Assembly (NCBI GenBank): GCA_910578395.1
Contig: CAJTPZ010000002.1
Location: 242 to 64,241, forward strand
Source of the DNA: an uncultured Muribaculaceae bacterium
Lineage (GTDB): Bacteria; Bacteroidota; Bacteroidia; Bacteroidales; Muribaculaceae
DNA: 64,000 nucleotides
Direction of reading: 5' to 3'
The position numbers were made by a program, and so were the translations under genes. The notes below the pieces were generated by a model. The model did no database searches, was not told the origin of the DNA, and saw nothing but the letters and a program-made list of their open reading frames with translations. Shown in pieces: positions 34,538 to 42,785 of this stretch (positions are counted from its first letter, which is position 1; each line of letters starts with the position of its first letter).

Positions 34538-36382
34538 TTATTTGGATGAATTGTCATACATGTCGTCAATTTCTTTTTTATAGTGGTCGTTGATGACCGG
34601 ACGACGCAGTTTGAGTGTATTGGTCAGCTCCCCGCTATCCATAGTGAACTGCTTTGAGAGCAACGTGATACTCTTTACCCACTCGTAACGCGCAAGGCGA
34701 TACTGGATGCGGGTGATGCGTTTCATGATGTACTCCTTGACCCACGGAAGATCAAGCAGCGCCTCACTGGAAATTGAATCGGCCTGTTTCATGCCCCGGC
34801 GGGTGCGCGCATAACGTCTTATCGCATCTATCGAAGGCACAATAAGCGCAGTCACAAATTTACGACCCTCACCAATCACAGCCGCCTGCTCGATAAACCG
34901 GTCTTCGGTGAGAAGACTCTCGAGAGCCTGAGGCGCGATATACTTACCGTTGGAAGTCTTTATAAGATCTTTGATACGGTCAGTAATCCAAATCGCACCA
35001 TTTTCATCGATACGTCCGGCATCGCCTGTTCGAAACCAACCGTCGGCCGTGAATGCGGCTTCGGTTTCCTCCGGTTTGTTCCAATAACCTTTCATGACCG
35101 TAGGAGATTTCACCTGCACCTCCAGTGTCTGCTGATCCACACGCACCTCAATGCCAGACAGAGGCAGCCCTACAGATCCTATACAATACCCGGTTTCAGG
35201 ATAACACGAAACAGTAGCGGTAGTCTCTGACAGACCATATCCGACAAGGATATTAACTCCTATTGCATGGAAAAATTCATTGACAGTATCGCCTATCGGA
35301 GCACCGGCCGTAGGAAACATCTTGCCACGGTCGACACCCATAGCACGCCGGATAGGACGGAAAATATTGCGGTCACAAAAACGGTATCGCCATTCAAGGA
35401 ATTTCGGGACAGGCAAACCGAGACGGATATAATGAAGATTTCGTGAGCGGCCTACCGCAAGAGCCACCCGGAATGCGACACGACGGAGAGGTGACGAGCT
35501 ATCGATTTTTTCCCGTATGGCATCGTAGGCCTTCTCCCAGAACCGCGGCACCGAACACATGAAAGAAGGACATACCTGCCGCACCGCCACAGCGATATCC
35601 TTCGGATCACGATTGATAAAAATGCGCACGCCGCGGTGCATACAGTAACACGTCCAGGCTTTTTCAAATATGTGACTCAGCGGCAGGAAACAAAGAGATG
35701 TGTCAAGCCTGGGGTTGAATCCAGCAAACCGCCGGTCGTGAAAGCGTATGGCCTCATCAAAGCAACTATGAAGAAGTATCGCTCCTTTTGGCTCTCCTGT
35801 AGTGCCTGAGGTGTAGATCAGAGTCGCCACATCGTCGGGCTGAGCGGACGCAGTAATATCATTTATAGCCTCACGATTCTCTTCAAGTGAATTGTGTCCT
35901 TTTTCAATAAACGCTGAAAAAGAGACAGTAGTGGTGTCGTCACTGTCGATCTTCACATCGTCCATCGCCACAAGATGACAGAAGCCGCTGTGGAATGTGC
36001 GTATGCGACGTGCGTTGTCATATTGCTCCTGACCGCCGCAAAACAGTATAGACGCCTTGCTGTCGTTGACCACATAGGCGACCTGATCGGGGCTTGAAGT
36101 AGAATATATTGAAACCGGAACAGCCCTAAGCCTGTATGCGGCAAAATCGACAATGAGCGCGCCAGCGCGGTTAGGTGAATATACTGCCACACATTCTCCC
36201 GGTTTGAGCCCCTTTCCGTAGAAAGCCGAAGCCGCATCGTCAACAAAACCGGCAAACTCCTGCCAAGAGTAGTTTCTCCAGTCATCATTGACCGACGGCC
36301 GGTCAGAGAAAACTATCGTATCGGCTTTATTCTCTCTGATTTTCCGAGAGAGAAGTCCCGTCAATATATTCTTATAATCCAT
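34538..36382 (-). CDS. AMP-dependent synthetase, long-chain fatty acid--CoA ligase type
   Basis: This 614-residue adenylate-forming enzyme should activate a fatty acid to acyl-CoA through an acyl-AMP. It shows the AMP-binding P-loop TLIYTSGTTGEPKGAIL, the SLCFLPLSHIFEKAW motif typical of long-chain ligases, VGYGLSETTATVS, and the GWFRTGDAGRIDENG / ITDRIKDLIKTSNGKYI hinge region. Length fits the FadD15-like class common in Bacteroidota. A perfect -7 box lies upstream at 36404-36411. It is monocistronic and divergent from the CD225 protein gene. Confidence 0.92.
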   Translation of the reverse strand: MDYKNILTGLLSRKIRENKADTIVFSDRPSVNDDWRNYSWQEFAGFVDDAASAFYGKGLKPGECVAVYSPNRAGALIVDFAAYRLRAVPVSIYSTSSPDQVAYVVNDSKASILFCGGQEQYDNARRIRTFHSGFCHLVAMDDVKIDSDDTTTVSFSAFIEKGHNSLEENREAINDITASAQPDDVATLIYTSGTTGEPKGAILLHSCFDEAIRFHDRRFAGFNPRLDTSLCFLPLSHIFEKAWTCYCMHRGVRIFINRDPKDIAVAVRQVCPSFMCSVPRFWEKAYDAIREKIDSSSPLRRVAFRVALAVGRSRNLHYIRLGLPVPKFLEWRYRFCDRNIFRPIRRAMGVDRGKMFPTAGAPIGDTVNEFFHAIGVNILVGYGLSETTATVSCYPETGYCIGSVGLPLSGIEVRVDQQTLEVQVKSPTVMKGYWNKPEETEAAFTADGWFRTGDAGRIDENGAIWITDRIKDLIKTSNGKYIAPQALESLLTEDRFIEQAAVIGEGRKFVTALIVPSIDAIRRYARTRRGMKQADSISSEALLDLPWVKEYIMKRITRIQYRLARYEWVKSITLLSKQFTMDSGELTNTLKLRRPVINDHYKKEIDDMYDNSSK

Positions 36383-36403
36383 TATTCTCTAAAAAATACG
36401 GCA

Positions 36404-36411
36404 CAAAGATA
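36404..36411 (-). promoter_or_regulatory. -7 element of the acyl-CoA ligase gene
   Basis: The minus strand reads TATCTTTG, 22 bases before the start codon. The -33 region has no clear TTG. Confidence 0.65.
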
Positions 36412-36428
36412 ATAAATAATCCGCGTAG

Positions 36429-36459
36429 TTGTCATTTTGGTTATGACTGACTATCTTTG
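36429..36459 (+). promoter_or_regulatory. Promoter of the GYF/CD225 protein gene
   Basis: TTG at 36429-36431, a 20-base spacer and TATCTTTG at 36452-36459. Transcription starting near 36465 supports the ATG at 36485 over an upstream in-frame ATG at 36437. Confidence 0.75.
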
Positions 36460-36484
36460 CTATTGCAACAAACAAACTGACACA

Positions 36485-36973
36485 ATGGCACAATATTATT
36501 TCCTGGACAAAAACAATACCCAGCAAGGTCCTGTAGAAGAATCGCAACTCACTGTCAACGGAGTAACCGCCAGCACAATGGTGTGGTGCGCAGGTATGGC
36601 CGACTGGAAGCCGGCAGGCGAAGTACCAGAACTTGCCTACATCTTCAGGCCCCAGACCGCCGGCTATGCACAGCCCGCCACCGGTTACTATACCCCACAG
36701 CAGCCCGGCGCACCCATGACAAACATAGCACCGCCCAACAATCTTGTATGGGCAATTCTCTCTACCGTATTATGCTGCCTCCCTCTCGGTGTCGTGTCTA
36801 TCATCTATGCATCACAGGTAGATTCAGAATGGAACCGCGGAAATGCCAATGAAGCCTACCGCAAATCACGTCTGGCACGCAACTGGGCTATCGCATCGGC
36901 ATGTTCAGGACTTGTCATCAGCACAATCTATATAATTTGCATATTCATAGGCGCATTTGCAGAAGCAATCTGA
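36485..36973 (+). CDS. GYF_2 (DUF4339) and CD225/dispanin membrane protein
   Basis: This 162-residue protein begins MAQYYFLDKNNTQQGPVEE, a GYF_2/DUF4339 domain (about 1-55, with VWCAGMADWKPAGEV). A Pro/Gln/Tyr-rich linker leads to a CD225 domain (about 85-160) with two membrane helices and VVSIIYASQVDSEWNRGNA. Such proteins are common small membrane proteins in Bacteroidota with no firm role. The start is fixed by the promoter. The next frame, a DUF2752 protein, overlaps its 3' end. Confidence 0.88.
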   Translation: MAQYYFLDKNNTQQGPVEESQLTVNGVTASTMVWCAGMADWKPAGEVPELAYIFRPQTAGYAQPATGYYTPQQPGAPMTNIAPPNNLVWAILSTVLCCLPLGVVSIIYASQVDSEWNRGNANEAYRKSRLARNWAIASACSGLVISTIYIICIFIGAFAEAI

Positions 36974-37338
36974 TCGTTGCGATCGCAGCGGCAACTGCAA
37001 TAATTGCGATAATAACAATAGGGTGCGTCGATCCAAATGAGGCACTCTGGATGCCCAAGTGCCCCTTAAAGATTCTTACGGGGTATGATTGTCCGGGATG
37101 CGGGGCGACCCGTGCGATGCATGCGGCATTGCACGGAAATTTTATCAGTGCCATACACTATAATCTGTTTTTAATCGCAGGTATCGGATATGCAATGCTT
37201 GCCGCTGTTGCCACGTGGCTGCCATTTGTCAGTAAGCGCAAGCGTATACGCAGCCTTATCCTTGGCCCAGCCGCAGGATGGATCTACATCACGCTTTTTT
37301 TCGCATGGTGGATCGTGAGAAACATTCTGGGTGTGTAG
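36901..37338 (+). CDS. DUF2752 membrane protein
   Basis: The DUF2752 signature is present: WMPKCPLKILTGYDCPGCGA followed by TRAMHAALHGNF, with helices on either side. The first in-frame ATG (36901) lies 73 bases inside the preceding gene and would add about 24 hydrophilic residues that do not look native. The recognisable protein begins around residue 24 (LIVAIAAATAIIAIITIG), right at the upstream stop, where no ATG, GTG or TTG exists in frame. The start is therefore uncertain. Function is unknown. Confidence 0.75.
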   Translation: MFRTCHQHNLYNLHIHRRICRSNLIVAIAAATAIIAIITIGCVDPNEALWMPKCPLKILTGYDCPGCGATRAMHAALHGNFISAIHYNLFLIAGIGYAMLAAVATWLPFVSKRKRIRSLILGPAAGWIYITLFFAWWIVRNILGV

Positions 37339-37422
37339 ATGCGGCCGGGAGACACTGTTCCACAACTTATTTTTGCATCCCCATACTACAACCCCCCGGT
37401 GCTTAATTGTGTAATGCCCGTT

Positions 37423-37911
37423 TCACAGGCTTATAAGGGCGGCATAAGAAGGTATGTCTCTCTGAAAAGTATAGCCTGACGGCGCCGACGGATCGGCTTT
37501 GCAGCAATAGTGGTTGACACCGTTGCTGACTATGATCCAACGTGTGCCAAGCACCATGTTATAGCGGATAATCTGATCAAATGTTTTTTCAGTAATCACT
37601 ACTGCGGGAGATTTATATTCTATAACCGCCACCGGTTGCGCCGCCGAATCATAGATAACTGTATCACACCGTCGTGATCTGCCGTTGTGACTTATAGCCA
37701 CTTCATTAGCCATTCGTCCTGGAGGATAGTGCATGGATGCGACAAGAAATGCCACAAAATGCTGGCGGACGCGTTCTTCAGGAGTAAAAGCCACCCATCG
37801 GCGACGCAACGGATCAAAAACCCTTATAACGCCATCGGGACAGCGCCGCAGCCGCATAGACACATCGGGAAGCGATAGCGGCGTATAATCGATATCTTCC
37901 TGATGACTCAA
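37423..37911 (-). CDS. Stand-alone HSDR_N-type nuclease-fold protein
   Basis: This 162-residue protein corresponds to the N-terminal domain of type I restriction R subunits (HSDR_N). It contains a PD-(D/E)xK-like core: CDTVIYDSAAQPVAVIEYKS (Asp, then E-x-K) and DQIIRYNMVLGTRWIIVSNG. No helicase, HsdM or HsdS follows, so this is not a working restriction system. Small proteins of this kind are frequent in Bacteroidota genomes. Its start overlaps the stop of rsgA by 4 bases, so it is probably translated with it. Confidence 0.85.
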   Translation of the reverse strand: MSHQEDIDYTPLSLPDVSMRLRRCPDGVIRVFDPLRRRWVAFTPEERVRQHFVAFLVASMHYPPGRMANEVAISHNGRSRRCDTVIYDSAAQPVAVIEYKSPAVVITEKTFDQIIRYNMVLGTRWIIVSNGVNHYCCKADPSAPSGYTFQRDIPSYAALISL

Positions 37912-38870
37912 AACGGTTTGCGATATTTATCGGCAACGCCCGACGATGCGTCGTCAAGTATAGAAAGATAAGAAGCATAGCGGCTTTGCGCGATTGCAGA
38001 CTGCTCGATAGCATGGGCTACAGCACAGCCCGGTTCTCCGGTGTGAGTGCAGTCACCGAAACGGCACTCTCTCCCTGTAGAAAAAATTTCCGGGAAATAA
38101 TGACTGACCTCACGCGGATCCATATCGATGGTACCGAAGCCTTTTACACCCGGCGTGTCAATAAGATACCCCCCTCCATTATCATCGGGGACAGGAAACA
38201 TCTCGGAGAACGTAGTTGTATGCATGCCTGTGCCATGAATGTCGGATATATGTCCCGTGCGAAGGTCAAGCCCAGGTATAAGCCTGTTGATAAGGGTAGT
38301 CTTACCTACTCCTGAATTTCCTGACAACAAAGTTATCTTTCCACTCAGTATACTGCGGAGTTTTTCGATTCCGTCGCCTGTACGGGCCGATATATCGACA
38401 ACCTCATAGCCTATTGACCGATAAAGATATCCAAATGCCTCAAGATACTCGCATTCATCGGTACCGGACTGAATAAGATCAGTTTTATTTATGGCTATGA
38501 CAGCGTGAACCCCATAGGCCTCGGCTGTCGCGAGAAAACGGTCGATAAATGTAGTTGAAGTGGCAGGATGAAACAAGGTTACCACAAGCAGCGCCTGATC
38601 GATGTTGGCAGCCAGAATATGAGACTCTTTTGACAAATTGCTCGCACGACGTATAATGTAGTTGGCACGAGGCAGGACTTTTGTTATAAATGCCTCTCCG
38701 GGAGTAGCACCCAGCCTTATCTCAACATGATCGCCTACAGCCACAGGGTTGGTCGTGCGCAAGCCCTTTATGCGGAAATTGCCTTTTGCAGCGCATAAGA
38801 CCTCGCGGCCGTCAGAAGTCAGCACGACATAACGGCTACCTGTATTTCGTATGACTAAATTATAATCCAC
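37908..38870 (-). CDS. rsgA: Ribosome small-subunit-dependent GTPase A
   Basis: This GTPase of about 320 residues assists 30S subunit maturation. An N-terminal OB-fold (about 1-75) is followed by a circularly permuted GTPase with G4 (INKTDL), the P-loop GNSGVGKTTLINRL and G3 (DTPG). A C-terminal zinc knuckle follows with Cys-x5-Cys-x-His-x5-Cys (CRFGDCTHTGEPGC). I chose GTG at 38870 (MDYNLVIRNTGSRY) because the longer frame from 38915 begins inside the terminator hairpin of the upstream gene. The HSDR_N gene overlaps its end by 4 bases. Confidence 0.93.
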   Translation of the reverse strand: MDYNLVIRNTGSRYVVLTSDGREVLCAAKGNFRIKGLRTTNPVAVGDHVEIRLGATPGEAFITKVLPRANYIIRRASNLSKESHILAANIDQALLVVTLFHPATSTTFIDRFLATAEAYGVHAVIAINKTDLIQSGTDECEYLEAFGYLYRSIGYEVVDISARTGDGIEKLRSILSGKITLLSGNSGVGKTTLINRLIPGLDLRTGHISDIHGTGMHTTTFSEMFPVPDDNGGGYLIDTPGVKGFGTIDMDPREVSHYFPEIFSTGRECRFGDCTHTGEPGCAVAHAIEQSAIAQSRYASYLSILDDASSGVADKYRKPF

Positions 38871-38884
38871 TTCAAAATTAACCG

Positions 38885-38940
38885 ATAAAAAACAAAGGCA
38901 CCGTGTGAGTCCCAATAACGTTAACTCAACCGCTGCCTTT
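38885..38940 (-). terminator. Intrinsic terminator of the DUF3127 gene
   Basis: AAAGGCA and TGCCTTT arms (38934-38940 and 38894-38900) close a longer hairpin. On the minus strand it is followed by GTTTTTTATC. It lies between the DUF3127 stop and the rsgA start. Confidence 0.75.
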
Positions 38941-38963
38941 TGTATTTTAATTAAAAGAGATGA

Positions 38964-39338
38964 TCAGAAAGGAAGGTCGTCGGAGCCTGATACCGCAGTA
39001 TCTCCTACCGGAGCCGGCGGGAAGTCGACAGGCGGATAGTTGTTGTCGACAGGCTGCTGGGCATTGTCACCGTCGAGATGCTCGGCTTTCCATCCACGGA
39101 TACTTGTGTACCAACGGCCATTGTACTCGCGACTTTCTATATCAAAGCTGAGTCTTATTGTCTGACCGCCTTCAAGCGGATACTGATCGGCACGGTCTCC
39201 GAAAAAATCAAAAAAGACTTTTTTAGGATAGGTTTCCTGAGTTTCGAGAACATACTCGCGTTTTTTCCAGACATTGCCGGCCTTGCTCGTACCCGACACA
39301 GGAGGCAGGACCTGGATAATTTTGCCAGTGATTTCCAT
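38964..39338 (-). CDS. DUF3127 OB-fold-like protein with an SSB-like acidic tip
   Basis: This 124-residue protein begins MEITGKIIQVLPPVSGTSKA, and its strands (KKREYVLETQETYPKKVFFD, IRLSFDIESREYNGRWYTSI) match the DUF3127 family, a predicted OB-fold. A Pro-rich tail ends in DDLPF, very like the DDDIPF tip through which single-stranded DNA-binding protein recruits partners. A nucleic-acid-binding role is inferred. It is a single-gene unit with a -7 box upstream (39415-39422) and a terminator. Confidence 0.85.
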   Translation of the reverse strand: MEITGKIIQVLPPVSGTSKAGNVWKKREYVLETQETYPKKVFFDFFGDRADQYPLEGGQTIRLSFDIESREYNGRWYTSIRGWKAEHLDGDNAQQPVDNNYPPVDFPPAPVGDTAVSGSDDLPF

Positions 39339-39414
39339 ATATGGGTGATTGATAAAATTTTACTATTCAGACACTGCCACCGTCACAATAGTGCGCCGAT
39401 AACAATTGTAAATG

Positions 39415-39422
39415 CAAATATA
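39415..39422 (-). promoter_or_regulatory. -7 element of the DUF3127 gene
   Basis: The minus strand reads TATATTTG, 77 bases before the start codon. The -33 element is not clear. It faces away from the tgt promoter. Confidence 0.5.
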
Positions 39423-39465
39423 CACAAAAAGGGGCGAATATTGCGTTTAAAGGGGATAAATACGC

Positions 39466-39473
39466 TAAATTTG
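39466..39473 (+). promoter_or_regulatory. -7 element of the tgt operon
   Basis: TAAATTTG fits TAnnTTTG, with a TTG at 39441-39443 about 22 bases upstream. It places transcription start near 39480, before the ATG at 39503. Confidence 0.6.
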
Positions 39474-39502
39474 TGAGACATTTACCAACTCAGACCCCAT
39501 TC

Positions 39503-40633
39503 ATGGATTTCAAGCTACAGGCAACCGCACCCGACTCTAACGCAAGAGCCGGAGAAATAACGACTGATCATGGCAAAATTCTCACACCGGTGTTCATGCC
39601 TGTGGGTACAGTCGGATCGGTCAAGGGAGTGCACATGAGCGAGCTGCGCGACGATATAAAAGCTCAGATCATTCTCGGCAACACCTATCACCTGTATCTG
39701 CGTCCCGGGCTTGAGATATTACGAGGAGCCGGAGGCCTCCACAAATTCAACGGATGGGAGAAACCGATACTTACCGACAGCGGCGGTTTTCAGGTGTTCT
39801 CTCTTGCCTCCACCCGCAAGCTGAAAGAGGAAGGAGTGGAATTCAGAAGCCACCTCGACGGATCGAGGCACCTATTCACACCAGAGGGCACAGTGGACAT
39901 ACAGCGAGTGATCGGAGCCGACATAATAATGGCTCTTGACGAATGCACTCCAGGTACAGCCGACAAATCATACGCCAAGAAATCGCTTGACATGACCATG
40001 CGCTGGCTCCACCGCGGATGGGACCGGTTTAAATCGACAGAAGGCCTCTACGGTTACCGTCAAACTTTTTTCCCTATCGTACAAGGCTGCACCTATACCG
40101 ATCTGCGACGCCAGGCCGCCGAGGAAGTCGCAGCACTCGGCGCTGACGGAAACGCCATAGGAGGTCTTGCCGTAGGCGAACCCGCAGAAGTAATGTATGA
40201 GATGATCGAAGTGGTCAACGAGGTGCTGCCGGCCGATCGTCCGCGATACCTGATGGGAGTGGGCACTCCTGTGAATCTACTCGAAGCCATCGACCGTGGC
40301 GTGGACATGATGGACTGCGTTATGCCCACACGCAACGGACGCAACGGAATGCTGTTCACCAAAAACGGCATAATGAACATGCGCAATAAAAAGTGGGCCG
40401 ATGATTTCTCTCCGATCGAAGCCGACGGCGCAAGCGAGGTAGACCGAGTCTACTCACGCGCCTATCTACGTCATCTCATGGTGTCGGGCGAGCTTCTCGG
40501 CCTACAGATCGCGTCGATACACAACCTGGCATTCTATCTGTGGCTGACCGGCGAAGCACGCAAGCATATCGTTGCAGGCGACTTCAAGACATGGAAGGAA
40601 ATGATGGTGCCACGTCTTATGCAACGTCTATAA
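39503..40633 (+). CDS. tgt: tRNA-guanine transglycosylase (queuine/preQ1)
   Basis: This 376-residue enzyme exchanges G34 for a queuosine precursor in tRNAs for Asp, Asn, His and Tyr. Motifs are VFMPVGTVGSVKGV, LTDSGGFQVFSLAS (active-site Asp), LAVGEPAEVMYEMIEV and DCVMPTRNGRNGMLFTKNG. The usual zinc site C-x-C-x2-C is missing: the aligned positions are Gly309, Ser311 and Asp314, while the fourth ligand His340 (SIHN) remains. The ATG at 39503 is used because the GTG at 39473 overlaps the -7 box. It heads an operon with an LptF/G permease and a TPR protein. Confidence 0.95.
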   Translation: MDFKLQATAPDSNARAGEITTDHGKILTPVFMPVGTVGSVKGVHMSELRDDIKAQIILGNTYHLYLRPGLEILRGAGGLHKFNGWEKPILTDSGGFQVFSLASTRKLKEEGVEFRSHLDGSRHLFTPEGTVDIQRVIGADIIMALDECTPGTADKSYAKKSLDMTMRWLHRGWDRFKSTEGLYGYRQTFFPIVQGCTYTDLRRQAAEEVAALGADGNAIGGLAVGEPAEVMYEMIEVVNEVLPADRPRYLMGVGTPVNLLEAIDRGVDMMDCVMPTRNGRNGMLFTKNGIMNMRNKKWADDFSPIEADGASEVDRVYSRAYLRHLMVSGELLGLQIASIHNLAFYLWLTGEARKHIVAGDFKTWKEMMVPRLMQRL

Positions 40634-40648
40634 GAAAGGCCTGAAGTA

Positions 40649-41824
40649 ATGACCAGACTGAAGAAAATAGGCAGCGGAATAGCCATTGTCGCAAAAAAAG
40701 CGCCCGGAAGCCACATAGCCGGCAACCGCATAAGCCGGATGTGGAGACGGTTCAAGATCCTTGACCGATATATAATGGGCAAGTTCTTAGGAACCTATGT
40801 ATTCGCGATCGCGCTTATACTTGCAATCACGGTGATGTTTGACATCAACGAGAAACTTGACGCTTTTCTGAAGGCACCGCTCAAGGCTACGATTTTCGAC
40901 TATTTCATGAACTTCCTGCCTTATTTCGCCAATCAGTTCAGTCCGCTTTTCACTTTCATCGCAGTGATTTTCTTCACATCGAAACTTGCCGGCAATTCCG
41001 AAATAATAGCGATGCTCTCGTCAGGAGTAAGCTACAAACGGCTTTTGCGCCCCTATCTGGCTTCGGCTGCGGTAATAGCGCTGGTCACATTCGTGTTGAG
41101 CGCCTATGTGATTCCGCCTGCCAACGTGAAACGTATCGAATTTACAAACACCTATGTAAAAAACAAACGTGTAGACTACGGAAGCAATATAATGCTACAG
41201 GTAGCTCCCGGCCAGATCGCCTATATGACCAGATACGACAACAACCTGCGCACCGGCTATAAGTTTTCACTCGAATCTTTCAAGGACAAACAGCTTGTAT
41301 CGAGGCTGACATCGCAGAGCATAAAATGGGATACTCTTTACAACTGGACCGTGCGCGACTATATGATACGCGACTTTGCGGACGGTCGTGAAATCATAAC
41401 TACCGGCACATCACTCGACACAATCATAAAATTTGAGCCACGCGATTTCCTGATATCGGAGAATGACCACGAGACTCTGACCTCTCCACAACTTAACGCC
41501 TACATACAACGGCAGAAAGAGCGCGGCGTGTCGAACATCAAGTCATTTGAGATCGAGTACCACCGCCGTTATGCCATGACAGCAGCGGCATTTATCCTTA
41601 CGGTAATCGGCATGTCGCTCTCCTCCAAAAAAGTACGCGGCGGCATGGGGCTAAACATCGGCATAGGACTGGCCTTGAGTTTCAGCTATATCCTGTTTAT
41701 GACCGTGACCTCCACATTTGCCGTGTCAGGGCTAACATCGCCTATGGTTGCAATGTGGATCCCAAACATCATCTACACAATAGTCGCCATCGCTCTCTAC
41801 CGCAGGGCATCGGGCGGACGATAA
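40649..41824 (+). CDS. LptF/LptG family permease
   Basis: This 391-residue inner-membrane protein belongs to the YjgP/YjgQ family, which powers lipopolysaccharide export with LptB. It has three N-terminal helices (LGTYVFAIALILAITVMFDI, the FANQFSPLFTFIAVIFFTSK segment), a periplasmic beta-domain (about 165-290) and three C-terminal helices (MTAAAFILTVIGMSLSS). The NSEIIAMLSSGVSYKRLLRP motif is characteristic. About 30 basic residues precede the usual family start; an ATG at 40739 (MWRRFKILDRY) is an alternative. It follows tgt by 15 bases. Confidence 0.9.
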   Translation: MTRLKKIGSGIAIVAKKAPGSHIAGNRISRMWRRFKILDRYIMGKFLGTYVFAIALILAITVMFDINEKLDAFLKAPLKATIFDYFMNFLPYFANQFSPLFTFIAVIFFTSKLAGNSEIIAMLSSGVSYKRLLRPYLASAAVIALVTFVLSAYVIPPANVKRIEFTNTYVKNKRVDYGSNIMLQVAPGQIAYMTRYDNNLRTGYKFSLESFKDKQLVSRLTSQSIKWDTLYNWTVRDYMIRDFADGREIITTGTSLDTIIKFEPRDFLISENDHETLTSPQLNAYIQRQKERGVSNIKSFEIEYHRRYAMTAAAFILTVIGMSLSSKKVRGGMGLNIGIGLALSFSYILFMTVTSTFAVSGLTSPMVAMWIPNIIYTIVAIALYRRASGGR

Positions 41825-41836
41825 ACATCAATCCGA

Positions 41837-42691
41837 ATGAAAAAACTACTCTTACTCCTTATAGCGCTGCTTTGTCAGATATATGTGACGGCACAGGATA
41901 TACCACAAGACAGTGTGCCGACAGGCGACACACCCTACTTGCAGGCCATAGAACAGGCTGACACCGCAATAGCCCACGAGGAATGGGAAAAAGCGTTGCA
42001 GTTTCTTGACAAAGCCATGCATCTCGAGCCATCGAACCCGTCGAATGTGCTACTGCTTTCCAATGCCGGCATGTTGAGATATTATCTCGGGCAGGATTCT
42101 GCAGCCATAGCTATGCTCGACGCGGCCCACGCCATCGCTCCCGCCTCGGTGACAGTGCTCACCAACCGGGCACGGATACTAAACGCTACCGGACAGACCA
42201 CCAGAGCGTTCGCCGACTATCGCCTTGTCACACAGCTCGACTCTACCCTTTTTGACCCGTGGCTTCAACTCGGATTCCTGCAACTGCGCGGAGGCGATTT
42301 CAATGGTGCCGAAGCTTCGATAACAAAGGCAGAGGACCTTGAGCCAGACAATGTGCAGGTGATACTCACCAAAGCACTGTTTCTGGAGGCTACCGGACGC
42401 CCAGACGAAGCGATCCCCTATTACACCAGGCTGATACGCAATGAGGCTTCGCCTGAACTGTATGCCGCACGCGCGATATGCAACATACGCATCGACGACC
42501 TTGGGGTGGCATCGGAGGATATAGCTAAAGGTCTTGAAATGTCACCTGACGATCCGGATCTGCTTGTGGCCCGCGCCCTGCTCAACCGCCGCCGCTATCG
42601 CGAAAAAGACGCTGAAGCCGATGCTCTCGCCGCAATAAAAGCCGGCGCAGACCCTCTGCGAGTTAAAGTGATAACCGGATTCGGAAATTAG
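41837..42691 (+). CDS. Exported tetratricopeptide-repeat protein
   Basis: This 284-residue protein has a signal peptide (KKLLLLLIALLCQIYVTAQ) and then six or so TPR motifs. Examples are AIAHEEWEKALQFLDKAMHL, VLTNRARILNATGQTTRAFA and the segment ILTKALFLEATGRPDEAIPY. It probably scaffolds protein-protein contacts in the periplasm. It lies 12 bases after the LptF/G permease gene and likely shares the tgt transcript. No specific partner is known. Confidence 0.85.
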   Translation: MKKLLLLLIALLCQIYVTAQDIPQDSVPTGDTPYLQAIEQADTAIAHEEWEKALQFLDKAMHLEPSNPSNVLLLSNAGMLRYYLGQDSAAIAMLDAAHAIAPASVTVLTNRARILNATGQTTRAFADYRLVTQLDSTLFDPWLQLGFLQLRGGDFNGAEASITKAEDLEPDNVQVILTKALFLEATGRPDEAIPYYTRLIRNEASPELYAARAICNIRIDDLGVASEDIAKGLEMSPDDPDLLVARALLNRRRYREKDAEADALAAIKAGADPLRVKVITGFGN

Positions 42692-42734
42692 CAACGGTTT
42701 GATATTTTTCACAACGATTTTAACAAAAAAGCAT

Positions 42735-42742
42735 TATCTTTG
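42735..42742 (+). promoter_or_regulatory. -7 element of eno
   Basis: TATCTTTG is a perfect -7 box 43 bases upstream of the eno ATG. A -33 TTG at the right spacing is not evident. Confidence 0.65.
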
Positions 42743-42785
42743 GGGGAAGAAATCAATTTAAACAAACTAAATAGCTTTCGAAGTT

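Noticed and set aside
37423..37911. Restriction-modification or defence island
   Set aside because: Only an HSDR_N domain is present, with no methylase, specificity or helicase subunit and no other defence genes nearby.
38873..38880. Minus-strand TAATTTTG just upstream of the rsgA GTG
   Set aside because: Transcription would begin at or inside the start codon, and the nearest TTTG is only about 12 bases away. Likely chance in AT-rich DNA.
38871..38915. Longer rsgA start at 38915
   Set aside because: It begins within the terminator hairpin of the DUF3127 gene and encodes residues unlike RsgA.
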